Positions 48,848-57,640 of a DNA stretch of 64,000 bases are shown piece by piece. This stretch comes from Beijerinckiaceae bacterium (GTDB lineage: Bacteria > Pseudomonadota > Alphaproteobacteria > Rhizobiales > Beijerinckiaceae): positions 1 to 64,000 of the forward strand of contig WSYC01000001.1 of NCBI GenBank assembly GCA_009773635.1. The letters run 5' to 3'. A program made the translations under genes and the position numbers. The notes beneath the pieces were generated by a model. That model searched no databases. It was not told the DNA's origin and saw nothing but the letters and a program-made list of their open reading frames with translations. Position 1 is the first letter of the stretch, and each line of letters begins with the position of its first letter.

Positions 48848-49489
48848 TTACATCCGGGTGGAAACCCAGCGTACGATGTCACGCAGCACGGCCTGCGTGG
48901 CAAGATCCAGCACCGCCGTAGCCGCAGGCCCGCTGGTGGCGCCCCCGGCAGGAATGCGGCTCGTGAACACCTGCCCCGCCAGAATGCGGCCGGTGCGATC
49001 GTTGACGATCTTGGCGCTGATCTCGACCACAGCCTCGCCCGTCCTCTCGTCGATCCCGAAGGTTCGGATCTCGGAATTGAGCTGCGCCGCCGGCACCAGC
49101 CGGTCCCCCGGACGGCCGACGGCCTGGATGCGGCGGCCGTTCTCGAAGGTCTGGATCAAACGCACCTGCACGAGCTTTGGCAGACGGTCCGACCATTGCG
49201 CACCCGGCAGGTAGGCGATGCCGCCATCGCGCGTCAGCACGAGAATGCGGTTGGAATCGAGCGCCTGAAGCGCCTGCGGCTCGGCCACCACGAGCAGGCC
49301 CCTGCCGCGCCCGGCGGCGATCCCGTCCCGCGGCGCGGTAAGATCATAGGTGGAAGGCGGCGCGCTGGAGGAACAGGCGGCAAGCAGCAGCATGGCTGCG
49401 AACGAGCCGCATCCACCAAGCCCACGCAGGCGCTTTTCAAGCCCGCGCACGCGCTTCACCCCACCGGTTCCGTCGACCTCAACCCGCAT
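48848..49489 (-). CDS. ABC-transport auxiliary lipoprotein (PqiC/YmbA-like)
   Basis: 213 residues with a lipoprotein signal: FAAMLLLAACSSS, lipidated cysteine at about residue 39. The mature part shows YDLTAPRDG, ALQALDSNRILVLTRDGGIAY and LVQVRLIQTFENGRRIQAV, typical of the DUF330/ABC auxiliary group at the end of MCE operons. It probably sits on the periplasmic face of the outer membrane as a partner of the MlaD-type protein, whose gene ends 13 bases upstream. Confidence 0.87.
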   Translation of the reverse strand: MRVEVDGTGGVKRVRGLEKRLRGLGGCGSFAAMLLLAACSSSAPPSTYDLTAPRDGIAAGRGRGLLVVAEPQALQALDSNRILVLTRDGGIAYLPGAQWSDRLPKLVQVRLIQTFENGRRIQAVGRPGDRLVPAAQLNSEIRTFGIDERTGEAVVEISAKIVNDRTGRILAGQVFTSRIPAGGATSGPAATAVLDLATQAVLRDIVRWVSTRM

Positions 49490-49502
49490 TCGTCACGCTT
49501 CT

Positions 49503-50825
49503 TTATCGTCTGTATTCGGGAATATTGGATTGCCCGCCAAAGAGCAATTGCGACGGGTTTCTTTCCAGCGAGCGCACCGCCCGCGAAAGATCCCCCACCG
49601 CCTTGCGTGACTCCGCCGCCAGTGCCTCGATGTCACGCAGACCCGGCCCGGTGAAGCGATTGATGCCTGCCGTCATCTCAGCCGTGCGCTTGTCGAGATT
49701 GCCGGCCAGCAGCTTGATCGATTTCGCCGCTTCGGCGATCTCGTTCATCAGCCCGGAGGCCTGCCCGTCCTGCCCGCCTCCAAGAAACTTCTCGGCCCCG
49801 GCCATCACGTTGTCGAGACGTCCGGCCGCCTGGCTCACCTTGTCCGTGATCCGCCCGATCTCCTGCAAGGCATCATCCACCGTGCCGGCATTGCGTCCGA
49901 GCGCCTCGGCGAAGCGCTGCGCGCCCTCGACGGTCTGGTTGAGTTTGGTCGCATCAAGCGCCCTGGCCACGCGGGTGATTTCGTCCAGCGCGCTATCAAG
50001 CTTGGTGGCACTCAGATTGAGGCTTTTCGCAAGCTGTGCGGAATCCGCCAGAAGCGCGGTCACGTTCTGCTTGTTGTCACCGAGCGCCTCGGAGAAGGTC
50101 GCGAAATTGCTGACAGCCTTGTTGATGGCGGCGGAATCCACCGCCTTGACGAGGGCCTCCGCCTGATCAACGAAACGCTCAAGCCGCCCTGAAAGGCTGC
50201 CGACCTTCTGGCTCATCTCGCCGACATTGGCGAGGAAGGAGGCAACGCCGGAAGAGTTGTCCGCCAGTGCTTTCGAGAAGGCCTCGACGTTGCGGATGGT
50301 CGAGACGAACGAGCCTTCGCTCTGCGCCATCAGGTTGTCGGCGCGCGAAAGCACGGAATCGACCTTGCTCGACAGACGCTGCACAGTCTCGAGAATGTCC
50401 TGATAGTCCGAGCGATCCGCGAACAGGATAGGCCGGCCGCCAGGGTCCGCCGCAGCCAGGTCCGCCGCATCGCCCGCGCCGCCGGTGAGCTGCACGGAGG
50501 CGACGCCCGTCAGCCCCTGATATTCAAGGCGGGATTTGGTATCGATCTTGATCGGCGTCTTGCGGTCCACCTGGATCGTCGCCATGACCTTGCCGGGGTC
50601 AGACGGCATGATCTCGATATCGGTAACTTCGCCGACCCGAAGCCCGTTGAAGCGCACGACCGACCCCTTCGACAACCCGGATACCGAACCGGTGAACACC
50701 ACGCGATACGCCCGGCGATCGCCTGCATCCCCCGCGCGCGAGAACCAGTAGACAAAGCCGAACGCCCCGGCGATGACCGCCAGGGTAAAAAGCCCGACAA
50801 GGGCATAGTTCGCTCGGTTCTCCAT
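49503..50825 (-). CDS. MlaD-family (MCE domain) lipid-binding protein
   Basis: 440 residues from the ATG at 50825. One N-terminal membrane helix (YALVGLFTLAVIAGAFGFVY) and an MCE domain (about 38-120: RAYRVVFTGSVSGLSKGSVV, GLRVGEVTDIEI, LEYQGLTGVASVQL) are followed by a long helical region (about 150-430) with recurring A-x-x-L-x-x-x motifs, probably forming a periplasmic needle or tube. It would ferry phospholipids between membranes with the MlaE permease and MlaF ATPase encoded upstream. Confidence 0.92.
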   Translation of the reverse strand: MENRANYALVGLFTLAVIAGAFGFVYWFSRAGDAGDRRAYRVVFTGSVSGLSKGSVVRFNGLRVGEVTDIEIMPSDPGKVMATIQVDRKTPIKIDTKSRLEYQGLTGVASVQLTGGAGDAADLAAADPGGRPILFADRSDYQDILETVQRLSSKVDSVLSRADNLMAQSEGSFVSTIRNVEAFSKALADNSSGVASFLANVGEMSQKVGSLSGRLERFVDQAEALVKAVDSAAINKAVSNFATFSEALGDNKQNVTALLADSAQLAKSLNLSATKLDSALDEITRVARALDATKLNQTVEGAQRFAEALGRNAGTVDDALQEIGRITDKVSQAAGRLDNVMAGAEKFLGGGQDGQASGLMNEIAEAAKSIKLLAGNLDKRTAEMTAGINRFTGPGLRDIEALAAESRKAVGDLSRAVRSLERNPSQLLFGGQSNIPEYRR

Positions 50826-50903
50826 CGTCTTCCTCGTTGGATCACAATCATATCCGGGCCGCCAATCCGCCCCCGGAAGGATCATGCGCATCTGATCGGG
50901 CTG

Positions 50904-51734
50904 CTATTCGCTCCGCCGTGAATGGACATGGCTGGCGCGCGCCCGCGCACCGTTGAAATAGGCTTGAAGCCAGGGATGAGGCTGCTTTTTCAGTTCATCG
51001 AGGGTGCCCTCGTACAGAACCTTGCCGTCTCCCAGCGCCGCGATCCGGTCACAGATCCCGGCGAGGCTGTCGAGGTCATGCGTTACCATGAAAACAGTCA
51101 GACCTAAAGTTTTCTGGAGGGTCGCGATCAGCTCGTCGAAATCCTGCGCGCCGATCGGATCGAGGCCCGAGGTCGGCTCATCAAGGAAGACGATTTCGGG
51201 GTCAAGCGCCAGCGCCCGCGCCAATGCGACGCGCTTGATCATGCCGCCGGAGAGCTCGGAGGGCATCCGGTCCGCCGCCTCTGGCTTGAGGCCCACGAGG
51301 CGCAATTTCACCATCGCCATTTCCTCCAGCAGATCCTCGGAGAGGTGGAGGTATTCGCGCATCGGGAACTGGATATTCTGCTTGACGGTCAGCGACGAGA
51401 ACAGCGCGCCATGTTGAAACAGCACACCCCAGCGCCGCTCGATCAACCGCCGCCGCCGGGCGCTGACGGTCGCCATATTGTGGCCAAATACCTTCACCAG
51501 CCCGCGCCGCTGGCGGATAAGCCCGATGATCGTGCGCAGCAGGACGGATTTGCCCGTCCCGGATGCACCGACGACGCCGAGGATTTCGCCCCGGCGCACG
51601 TCGAGGGCCAACCCGTCCATAATCAATCTCTCGCCGAAGCCGACAGCAAGATCACGGACCTCGATGATCGGACGCCCCGGCTCGATCGAGCCGGGCGCGT
51701 CGTCATCATCGGGAAGGGTGACACGGATACTCAT
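50904..51734 (-). CDS. MlaF-type ABC transporter ATP-binding protein
   Basis: 276 residues. Walker A GASGTGKS (about residue 56-63), signature ELSGGM, Walker B EIVFLDEPTSGLDP and switch histidine in VFMVTHDLDSL are all intact, so it should hydrolyse ATP. The sequence class is the Mkl/MlaF group for lipid transport. It follows the permease after six bases. The C-terminal tail is basic (ARASHVHSRRSE). Confidence 0.93.
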   Translation of the reverse strand: MSIRVTLPDDDDAPGSIEPGRPIIEVRDLAVGFGERLIMDGLALDVRRGEILGVVGASGTGKSVLLRTIIGLIRQRRGLVKVFGHNMATVSARRRRLIERRWGVLFQHGALFSSLTVKQNIQFPMREYLHLSEDLLEEMAMVKLRLVGLKPEAADRMPSELSGGMIKRVALARALALDPEIVFLDEPTSGLDPIGAQDFDELIATLQKTLGLTVFMVTHDLDSLAGICDRIAALGDGKVLYEGTLDELKKQPHPWLQAYFNGARARASHVHSRRSE

Positions 51735-51740
51735 TGCGCC

Positions 51741-52883
51741 TCAGTAATCGATTGCAGCGAAGAACATGGCGAAAAGGCCATCGACCACGATCACCACGAA
51801 AATCGCCTTGACCACGGATGCGGTGGTATGGGCCCCCAGCGATTCAGCGCTGCCGCGCACCGCGAACCCCTCGATACAGGCTATGAGCCCGATCACCAGC
51901 GCCATGAAAGGCGCCTTGATCATCCCGACCATGAAGGTGTTGAACCCGATCGCCCCTTGCAGGCGACTGAAAAACACCTCGGAACTCACCCCGCCATAGA
52001 CAAAGGCCACGATCGCACCACCGGCGATCCCTGCCATGGATGCCAGAAAGGTCAACAGCGGCAAGGCGATGATGAGGGCAACGATACGCGGCAGCACCAG
52101 AACTTCCAGGGGATCGAGCCCCATGGTTTCAAGCGCGTCGATTTCCTCGCGCATCTTCATCGACCCGAGTTCGGCCGTGAACGATGACCCCGAGCGCCCC
52201 GCGATCATGATCGCGGTCAGCAGCACCGCCAGTTCGCGCAGGACCAGAATGCCGAGAAGATCAGCCACGAAGTGTACGGTGCCGAAGGTGCGCAACTGGA
52301 AGATCGACTGCTGGGCGATGATCGCGCCGACGAGGAACGAGATCAGCATGATGATCGGCACGCCGCGCAAGCCCACCCGCTCGAGCTGCGTGATAACGGA
52401 CGGCAGCCGCAACTTGGCACGGCCGATCAACAGGCGCCCAAGGGCCGCGATGATCGCCCCGAAAAAGGCAACGCCATTGGCCAGATCCTTGCCGGCATCG
52501 ACCACCGCCTCGCCGACATCGGCCAGCAGATGGTACGCACCGCCCGTTTCCGGCAGAGCCGGCAGGCGGACCGGTGTGTAGGCCGCCTCGTTCAGCAACG
52601 CCGCCTGCTCGACCCTGAGGCCTTCGATCTCGACATGGTGGCCGCCATCCGCAAGCAGCGTGCGGACCTTGTGAACGAGATAGGCACCGAGCGTATCGAG
52701 ACCGACGATATCCTCGCAAGCCAGCGCATACCGTTCAACCCGCTTGGTGCCAGCCTTGCGCACGACAATCGATTCGATCAGCGTTTCCAGCACAGCGGCG
52801 TGGTCAGCATTCCACGACCCCGATAGCGCAATGCGCATCGTGCCGGTGGTGCCCTCGAACCAGGTCGCCCGCGGTGTCGCCAT
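51741..52883 (-). CDS. MlaE-family permease with N-terminal STAS domain
   Basis: 380 residues. About 1-110 look like an STAS domain (RIALSGSWNADHAAVLETLI, YALACEDIVGLDTLGAYLVH), the part supplied by MlaB as a separate protein in E. coli. The MlaE permease follows, with RGVPIIMLISFLVGAIIAQQ, FTAELGSMKMREEIDALETM and five or so membrane helices. It is the first gene of the operon permease-ATPase-MCE protein-lipoprotein. A substrate-binding MlaC homologue is not present here. Confidence 0.93.
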   Translation of the reverse strand: MATPRATWFEGTTGTMRIALSGSWNADHAAVLETLIESIVVRKAGTKRVERYALACEDIVGLDTLGAYLVHKVRTLLADGGHHVEIEGLRVEQAALLNEAAYTPVRLPALPETGGAYHLLADVGEAVVDAGKDLANGVAFFGAIIAALGRLLIGRAKLRLPSVITQLERVGLRGVPIIMLISFLVGAIIAQQSIFQLRTFGTVHFVADLLGILVLRELAVLLTAIMIAGRSGSSFTAELGSMKMREEIDALETMGLDPLEVLVLPRIVALIIALPLLTFLASMAGIAGGAIVAFVYGGVSSEVFFSRLQGAIGFNTFMVGMIKAPFMALVIGLIACIEGFAVRGSAESLGAHTTASVVKAIFVVIVVDGLFAMFFAAIDY

Positions 52884-53048
52884 CGTCTCCCTGTCGTCTG
52901 ACCGGCGCGGCGATCGTCGCCCGCGTTAACGATTGCGTGCAGCTAACACCCCCTGCCGTCTGCGGGCAAGATGGCCCGCTGAACCGGTTCCGGGCAAGCC
53001 CTAAATGGTGATAAATTCAACACGATCCGAGCAACTTGGGCGGGTATG

Positions 53049-53063
53049 ATAACAGACTGTTAA
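53049..53063. promoter_or_regulatory. Near-match to a CtrA box before the cheZ-like gene
   Basis: ATAACAGACTGTTAA differs from TTAA-N7-TTAA at one fixed position and lies 73 bases before the start codon. A chance match is possible, but motility genes are common CtrA targets. Confidence 0.4.
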
Positions 53064-53135
53064 CCGATTTGAGCCACGGTCTGATGCGATGCGGGCGTGA
53101 CGACGCATCGCGCGAGCTCGGGCGAGGTTTCCTGC

Positions 53136-54035
53136 ATGTCTTCGATGATCGTCAAGCCACCGGATGACGAACACGCCTACGAGCAGATCGAAGCCGCTGT
53201 CATGGAAACCAGCCGCGGGCGCTGGTTCCTGAGCGAATACGCACGCCGCAACCGGCACGCTGAAACGGTCACGATCCTTGATGCGATCGAACGCCTCCAG
53301 CGCAATGTCAGTGCGCGCGGCGGGGCATCCTCTTCGCTGCCCTACGACCGGCTTCAGAGCGATATCATCGACATGGCGCGCGCGATCGCCCGCACCGAAC
53401 GCGAGATCCGCGCCATCAAGCCGAACGGCGCGGAAGCCACACAGTTCGTCTCCGCCTCCGATGAACTCGATGCCGTCGTCGGCACAACCGAGCAGGCAAC
53501 CTCAAGCATCCTTTCCGCCGCCGAACGCGTGCAGGAATACGCCTGGACCATGCGCGAGCAGAAGGGCATCGAAGCCGATTGCGACATGCTCGATGGCTGC
53601 GCGACCGAGATCTACACCGCCTGCGGCTTTCAGGATCTGACTGCCCAGCGCATCCGCAAGGTCGTCGAAACCCTGCGCTTCCTTGATGCGCGCCTGAAAT
53701 CGATCCTCGAAGTCACCGGCATGGCGGAAGATTTCCACGCCGACGAGCAGATGATCAGCGAGATCGAGCCGCCGGAAGCCCCCAAGACCGGCTCCGACAT
53801 CTGGATGAGCGACGCCCATCAGGCTGAAATCGACGATACCTTCGATTTCTTCGTGCCGGCCGAGATTTCCGAACCGACCATGATTGGCGCGGATCTCATG
53901 AGCTATGACAACGTCATGCCCGATGCGCCGGTGGCTGCGGATACCGCAGCCTCCGCACCTGCGCCGGCTCAAAGCGCGGCCACCACCCCATACGACACGC
54001 TCTCGACCGAAGAGAAGCTGCGCGCGTTTCGCTGA
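53136..54035 (+). CDS. CheZ-type protein phosphatase
   Basis: 299 residues from the ATG at 53136 (alternatives: GTG at 53097, ATG at 53145). The CheZ helix signature CGFQDLTAQRIRKVVETL has the D-x3-Q pair (about residues 167 and 171) that attacks the phospho-aspartate of CheY. A long N-terminal helical region (about 15-140) and an Ala/Pro-rich linker before the C-terminal peptide TEEKLRAFR, probably the CheY-docking helix, complete the family plan. No other chemotaxis gene is nearby. Confidence 0.88.
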   Translation: MSSMIVKPPDDEHAYEQIEAAVMETSRGRWFLSEYARRNRHAETVTILDAIERLQRNVSARGGASSSLPYDRLQSDIIDMARAIARTEREIRAIKPNGAEATQFVSASDELDAVVGTTEQATSSILSAAERVQEYAWTMREQKGIEADCDMLDGCATEIYTACGFQDLTAQRIRKVVETLRFLDARLKSILEVTGMAEDFHADEQMISEIEPPEAPKTGSDIWMSDAHQAEIDDTFDFFVPAEISEPTMIGADLMSYDNVMPDAPVAADTAASAPAPAQSAATTPYDTLSTEEKLRAFR

Positions 54036-54196
54036 GTCCGTCTCTCGGGGACTTTGACGGAAGAAAGCCGGCAGGCGCGCGAATTTCGCGTTGCCCGTCG
54101 AGGCGAAGCGCCTATGGTAAACTTTCCGAGCATCCGCTTGTTCCACCAGCCGGCGTCCACCTGGTTGGCGGATGCCAGCCTGAGCAAAGTTCGACA

Positions 54197-55225
54197 ATGC
54201 CTGTCTCCGATATCGATACCCCCCCGCCCGAGCCAGCCAATGAAGTGCGCGAAGTCTCGCGCCCCCTGATCGGCATTCTCTTCAAGATCGCCTCCGCCTT
54301 TGCGTTCTCGTGCATGGGCGCAGCGGTGAAGATCGTCGGCTCCGTGCCCGGCCCGCAGAACGGATTCCCGGTCGGGCAGGTGGTGTTTTGCCGATCGTTT
54401 TTCGCACTGATCCCGGTCTTTGTCTGGATGGCGATGGTGGGCAAGCTCCCCACCGCCTTTGCGACCACGAACCGCGCCGGGCATATCAAGCGCGGGCTTG
54501 TCGGCTCAATGGGGATGTTCTGCGGCTTTGCCGGGTTGACGACACTGCCGCTGCCGGATGCAACGGCGATTTCCTTCGCCGCGCCGCTGTTCAGCGTTGT
54601 GCTGGCGGCGTTGCTGCTCGGCGAGGTCGTGCGGCTTTACCGCTGGACGGCGGTTCTCATCGGCTTCTGTGGCGTGATCGTGATGCTCTGGCCGCACCTT
54701 TCCGCCGATGCGATCTCGATCTCCGGCTCCGATGCCAAGGCGCGCGGTGCGTTCTTCTCGCTCGCGGGCGCGGTGTGCGCCGCCTTCGCGATGATCGAGG
54801 TCCGTCGCCTGACCTCGACCGAATCAACGGCCGCGATCGTCACCTATTTCTCGTTGATGACGACGACCTTCGGTATGATTTCGGTGCTCGGCGGCGCGAT
54901 TGACCCGAAATGGGCCTGGGCGCTGCCGGATGGCAAGCAGGCACTGTTCCTCGTGCTCACCGGCATCATGGGTGGCTTCGGGCAGATTTTCCTCACCGAG
55001 AGCTATCGCCGGGCTCCGGCCTCGGTGGTTGCGCCGTTCGATTACACCGGCATGATCTTCGCGTTGCTCTGGGGCTATTTCCTGTTCGCCGACATCCCCG
55101 ACCGGCTGGTGCTGATCGGCGCGGCGATCGTGTGCAGCGCCGGCATCTACGTCATCCTGCGGGAGCGCCAGCTCGGCATCGACCGCGCCAAACAGGGCGA
55201 GGCCTCGGCCCAGCGCGCGCTGTAA
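54197..55225 (+). CDS. DMT-superfamily (EamA) transporter
   Basis: 342 residues with ten hydrophobic segments in two EamA halves: GILFKIASAFAFSCMGAAVK at the start, DATAISFAAPLFSVVLAALL, and the second half ending YTGMIFALLWGYFLFADIPD with LVLIGAAIVCSAGIYVILRE. An N-terminal acidic/proline stretch precedes the first helix. Probable metabolite exporter; substrate unknown. The thiamine operon starts only about 50 bases later but behind its own riboswitch, so it is probably separate. Confidence 0.88.
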   Translation: MPVSDIDTPPPEPANEVREVSRPLIGILFKIASAFAFSCMGAAVKIVGSVPGPQNGFPVGQVVFCRSFFALIPVFVWMAMVGKLPTAFATTNRAGHIKRGLVGSMGMFCGFAGLTTLPLPDATAISFAAPLFSVVLAALLLGEVVRLYRWTAVLIGFCGVIVMLWPHLSADAISISGSDAKARGAFFSLAGAVCAAFAMIEVRRLTSTESTAAIVTYFSLMTTTFGMISVLGGAIDPKWAWALPDGKQALFLVLTGIMGGFGQIFLTESYRRAPASVVAPFDYTGMIFALLWGYFLFADIPDRLVLIGAAIVCSAGIYVILRERQLGIDRAKQGEASAQRAL

Positions 55226-55278
55226 TCGCGCCTCCGGCCCTTGCCTCGTGAAGAGGCTGGCGCTACGTATCGGGCTGT

Positions 55279-55359
55279 GAGCTTGGGGTGCCCTTCGGGG
55301 CTGAGAGGCATCTTGCCAACCCATGGTACCTGAACCGGGTCATGCCGGCGGAGGAAAGC
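55279..55359 (+). promoter_or_regulatory. TPP riboswitch (THI element)
   Basis: The conserved parts are in order: GGGGTGCCC, CTGAGA (55301-55306), the ACC and CTGAACC segments, and GGGTCATGCCGGCGGAGGAA at the end. It lies directly before thiM, and the 3' strand GGAGGAA is also the ribosome site, so ligand binding probably controls translation start, the common mode in this group. Confidence 0.92.
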
Positions 55360-55365
55360 TTGTCG

Positions 55366-56190
55366 ATGAATGCCATTCCACCGTTCTCCGGGCGCGCGAC
55401 GACCGCGGAAGTCCAAGCCGGGAGCGTCCATACCGGGAGCGTCCATGACACCCTGAGTGCCGGGATCGCCGCCACGCTCGATGCCGTGCGGGTGCGCCGC
55501 CCCCGCATCCACGCCATCACCAGCCCGGTTGCACAGAATTTTACCGCCAACGGCCTGCTGGCGCTGGGGGCGATACCGTCGCTGACGATCAACGCCGAAG
55601 AGCTCGAGGACTTCATCCTGTCCTCCGATGCTGTCCTGCTCAACCTCGGCATGCTCGATCGCGACCGCTTCGAAGCCCTGCCGCTTGCGGCTGACATTGC
55701 CGCGCAGGCGGACAAGCCTGTTGTCATCGACCCCGTCTTCGCGGATCGCAGCCCGCGGCGGCGCGCGCTGGCCCGGACGCTTCTCGCCCATGCCCCTGCA
55801 ATCGTGAAGCTCAACGCCAGCGAGGCCGAGGCGTTTTCGCGCGATATCGCGCCGACGACAACCGCGATCATCACCGGTGCGGTCGATCGCATCCAGCTTG
55901 ACCGGCAGACGGTGCGTCTTGCGAACGGGCATGCCTTCATGGCCCGCGTGACCGCCACCGGCTGCCTGCTCGGTGCGATCCTCGCCGCCTGTCGCGCCGT
56001 CGAGGCGGATGCCTTCAAGGCCGCCATTGCCGGGGTGAGCATCCTCAACATCGCCGCCGAAAAAGCCGCAGAAGGCGCAGGCGGCCCCGGCAGCTTCGCC
56101 TCCCGTCTGGTCGATGCGCTGGCCGTGCTGGATGCCACCACGATCCACCGCCACCTGAAAGCCGAGAGTTACGCCCATGCTGCGCCCTGA
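55366..56190 (+). CDS. thiM: Hydroxyethylthiazole kinase
   Basis: 274 residues from the ATG at 55366, which lies after GGAGG; a longer open frame runs back through the riboswitch and is not translated. ThiM phosphorylates hydroxyethylthiazole for salvage. Seen are RPRIHAITSPVAQNFTANGL, the GAIPSLTINAEELEDF region and the catalytic-cysteine segment VTATGCLLGAILAA. The usual DPVGAG reads DPVFADRSPRR here, a deviation in the anion-binding region worth noting. It overlaps thiE by 14 bases. Confidence 0.9.
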   Translation: MNAIPPFSGRATTAEVQAGSVHTGSVHDTLSAGIAATLDAVRVRRPRIHAITSPVAQNFTANGLLALGAIPSLTINAEELEDFILSSDAVLLNLGMLDRDRFEALPLAADIAAQADKPVVIDPVFADRSPRRRALARTLLAHAPAIVKLNASEAEAFSRDIAPTTTAIITGAVDRIQLDRQTVRLANGHAFMARVTATGCLLGAILAACRAVEADAFKAAIAGVSILNIAAEKAAEGAGGPGSFASRLVDALAVLDATTIHRHLKAESYAHAAP

Positions 56191-56836
56191 CATCCGGCTC
56201 TATGGCCTTCTCGACCGTGACAGGCTCGCGGGGCGCGATCTTGCGGCACTGGCCGCAGCCTCTGTCGATGGTGGGGTCACGCTCCTCCAGCTCCGCGACA
56301 AGTCCGGCGATACCCGGCAGATGATCGCGACCGCACGGGCCATCCGCGCTGCCGTTGGCGGGCGCGTGCCGCTCTTGATCAACGACCGCGTCGATGTCGC
56401 GCTCGCGAGCGGCGCGGAAGGCGTCCATCTCGGGCGCGAGGACATGCTGCCCGCAGACGCCCGGCGGCTTCTGGGCCGCGCGGCGATCGTCGGCGTGACG
56501 CTGAAGAACGAGGCTGATCTTGCCGCGCTCGACCCCGCTCTGGTTGATTATGGCTGCATCGGTGGCGTGTTCGCGACCACCAGCAAGGACAACCCCGATC
56601 CTCCCGTCGGGCTCGCGGGGCTCGCGCAGCTCCGCACGCAGACCGCGGCAACGGGCCTGCCGGTCGGGGCGATTGCCGGCATCGATCTTGCCAATACCGC
56701 CGCCTGCATCGGCGCGGGGGCGGATGGCATCGCGCTGATCTCGGCGCTCTACCTCGCCCCGGATGTCGCGGCGACGGCGCGTGCCTTCCGGGACGTCATC
56801 GACCAGGCTCTGGCCGCGCGCGGAGGTTCAATATGA
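56177..56836 (+). CDS. thiE: Thiamine phosphate synthase
   Basis: 219 residues, a TIM barrel that joins hydroxymethylpyrimidine pyrophosphate and thiazole phosphate. Motifs: VTLLQLRDKSGDTRQMI, VPLLINDRVDVALASGAEGV, HLGREDM, and the phosphate-binding end GAIAGIDLANTAACIGAGAD. It overlaps thiM at the start and thiD at the end (ATGA). The order thiM-thiE-thiD is a salvage set; thiC and thiG are not in the window. Confidence 0.94.
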   Translation: MLRPDIRLYGLLDRDRLAGRDLAALAAASVDGGVTLLQLRDKSGDTRQMIATARAIRAAVGGRVPLLINDRVDVALASGAEGVHLGREDMLPADARRLLGRAAIVGVTLKNEADLAALDPALVDYGCIGGVFATTSKDNPDPPVGLAGLAQLRTQTAATGLPVGAIAGIDLANTAACIGAGADGIALISALYLAPDVAATARAFRDVIDQALAARGGSI

Positions 56837-57636
56837 GCAAGACCGCGATTGCCCTGACGATTGCCGGCTCGGATTCGGGCGGCGGCGCGGGTATTCAGGC
56901 TGACTTGAAAACCTTTTCGGCGCTCGGCGTTTATGGCGCGAGCGTCATCACCGCGCTGACGGCGCAGAACACCGTCGGCGTACAGGGCATCCACGATGTC
57001 CCCGCCGCCTTCGTCGCGCGGCAGATGGAGAGTGTTTTCGCTGATATCGCAGTCGACGCGGTAAAAATCGGCATGCTGTCGGTGCCGGAAACCATCGAGG
57101 CCGTGGCGGATGGGCTTTCACGCTCCTTCACCGGGCCGGTCGTGCTTGACCCCGTGATGATCGCGGCCAGCGGCGATGCGTTGCTGACCGAGGCAGCGAT
57201 TTCCACCCTCAAGACCCGACTGCTGCCGCTCGCGGACCTTCTGACGCCGAACCTGCCGGAAGCCGCGCGGCTGCTTGATGCGGATATCGCCCGCGATGAG
57301 GCGGAAATGCGCGAGCAGGGCCTCGCCCTCCTCGCCATGGGGCCGAAGGCGGTGCTGATGAAGGGTGGGCACGGCACGGGGCCGGAGGCGGTCGACCTCT
57401 TGGTGACGTCGGACGAAACCTTCCGCTTCTCGGCGCCCCGCATCGCCTCGCGCAACAGCCACGGCACCGGGTGCACGCTTTCCTCCGCGATCACGGCAGG
57501 GCTCGCGAAGGGAATGTCGCTCAACGCTGCGGTTTCGGCGGCAAAAGCCTATGTCCACGGCGCGATCCTGCACGCGGACCGGCTGGCGATCGGCCATGGT
57601 CACGGCCCGACGCACCATTTCTTCGCGCTGTGGTGA
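56833..57636 (+). CDS. thiD: Hydroxymethylpyrimidine / phosphomethylpyrimidine kinase
   Basis: 267 residues. ThiD makes HMP-pyrophosphate in two phosphorylations. The N-terminus ALTIAGSDSGGGAGIQADLK, the VLDPVMIAASGDALL block and the catalytic NSHGTGCTLSSAITAGLAKG are intact. Gap to the following TRAP-type gene is four bases, so that gene is in the same transcript. Confidence 0.95.
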   Translation: MSKTAIALTIAGSDSGGGAGIQADLKTFSALGVYGASVITALTAQNTVGVQGIHDVPAAFVARQMESVFADIAVDAVKIGMLSVPETIEAVADGLSRSFTGPVVLDPVMIAASGDALLTEAAISTLKTRLLPLADLLTPNLPEAARLLDADIARDEAEMREQGLALLAMGPKAVLMKGGHGTGPEAVDLLVTSDETFRFSAPRIASRNSHGTGCTLSSAITAGLAKGMSLNAAVSAAKAYVHGAILHADRLAIGHGHGPTHHFFALW

Positions 57637-57640
57637 GCCG

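Noticed and set aside
54054-54269. Possible small gene between the cheZ-like and DMT genes
   Set aside because: No ribosome site or similarity, and it runs into the DMT gene.
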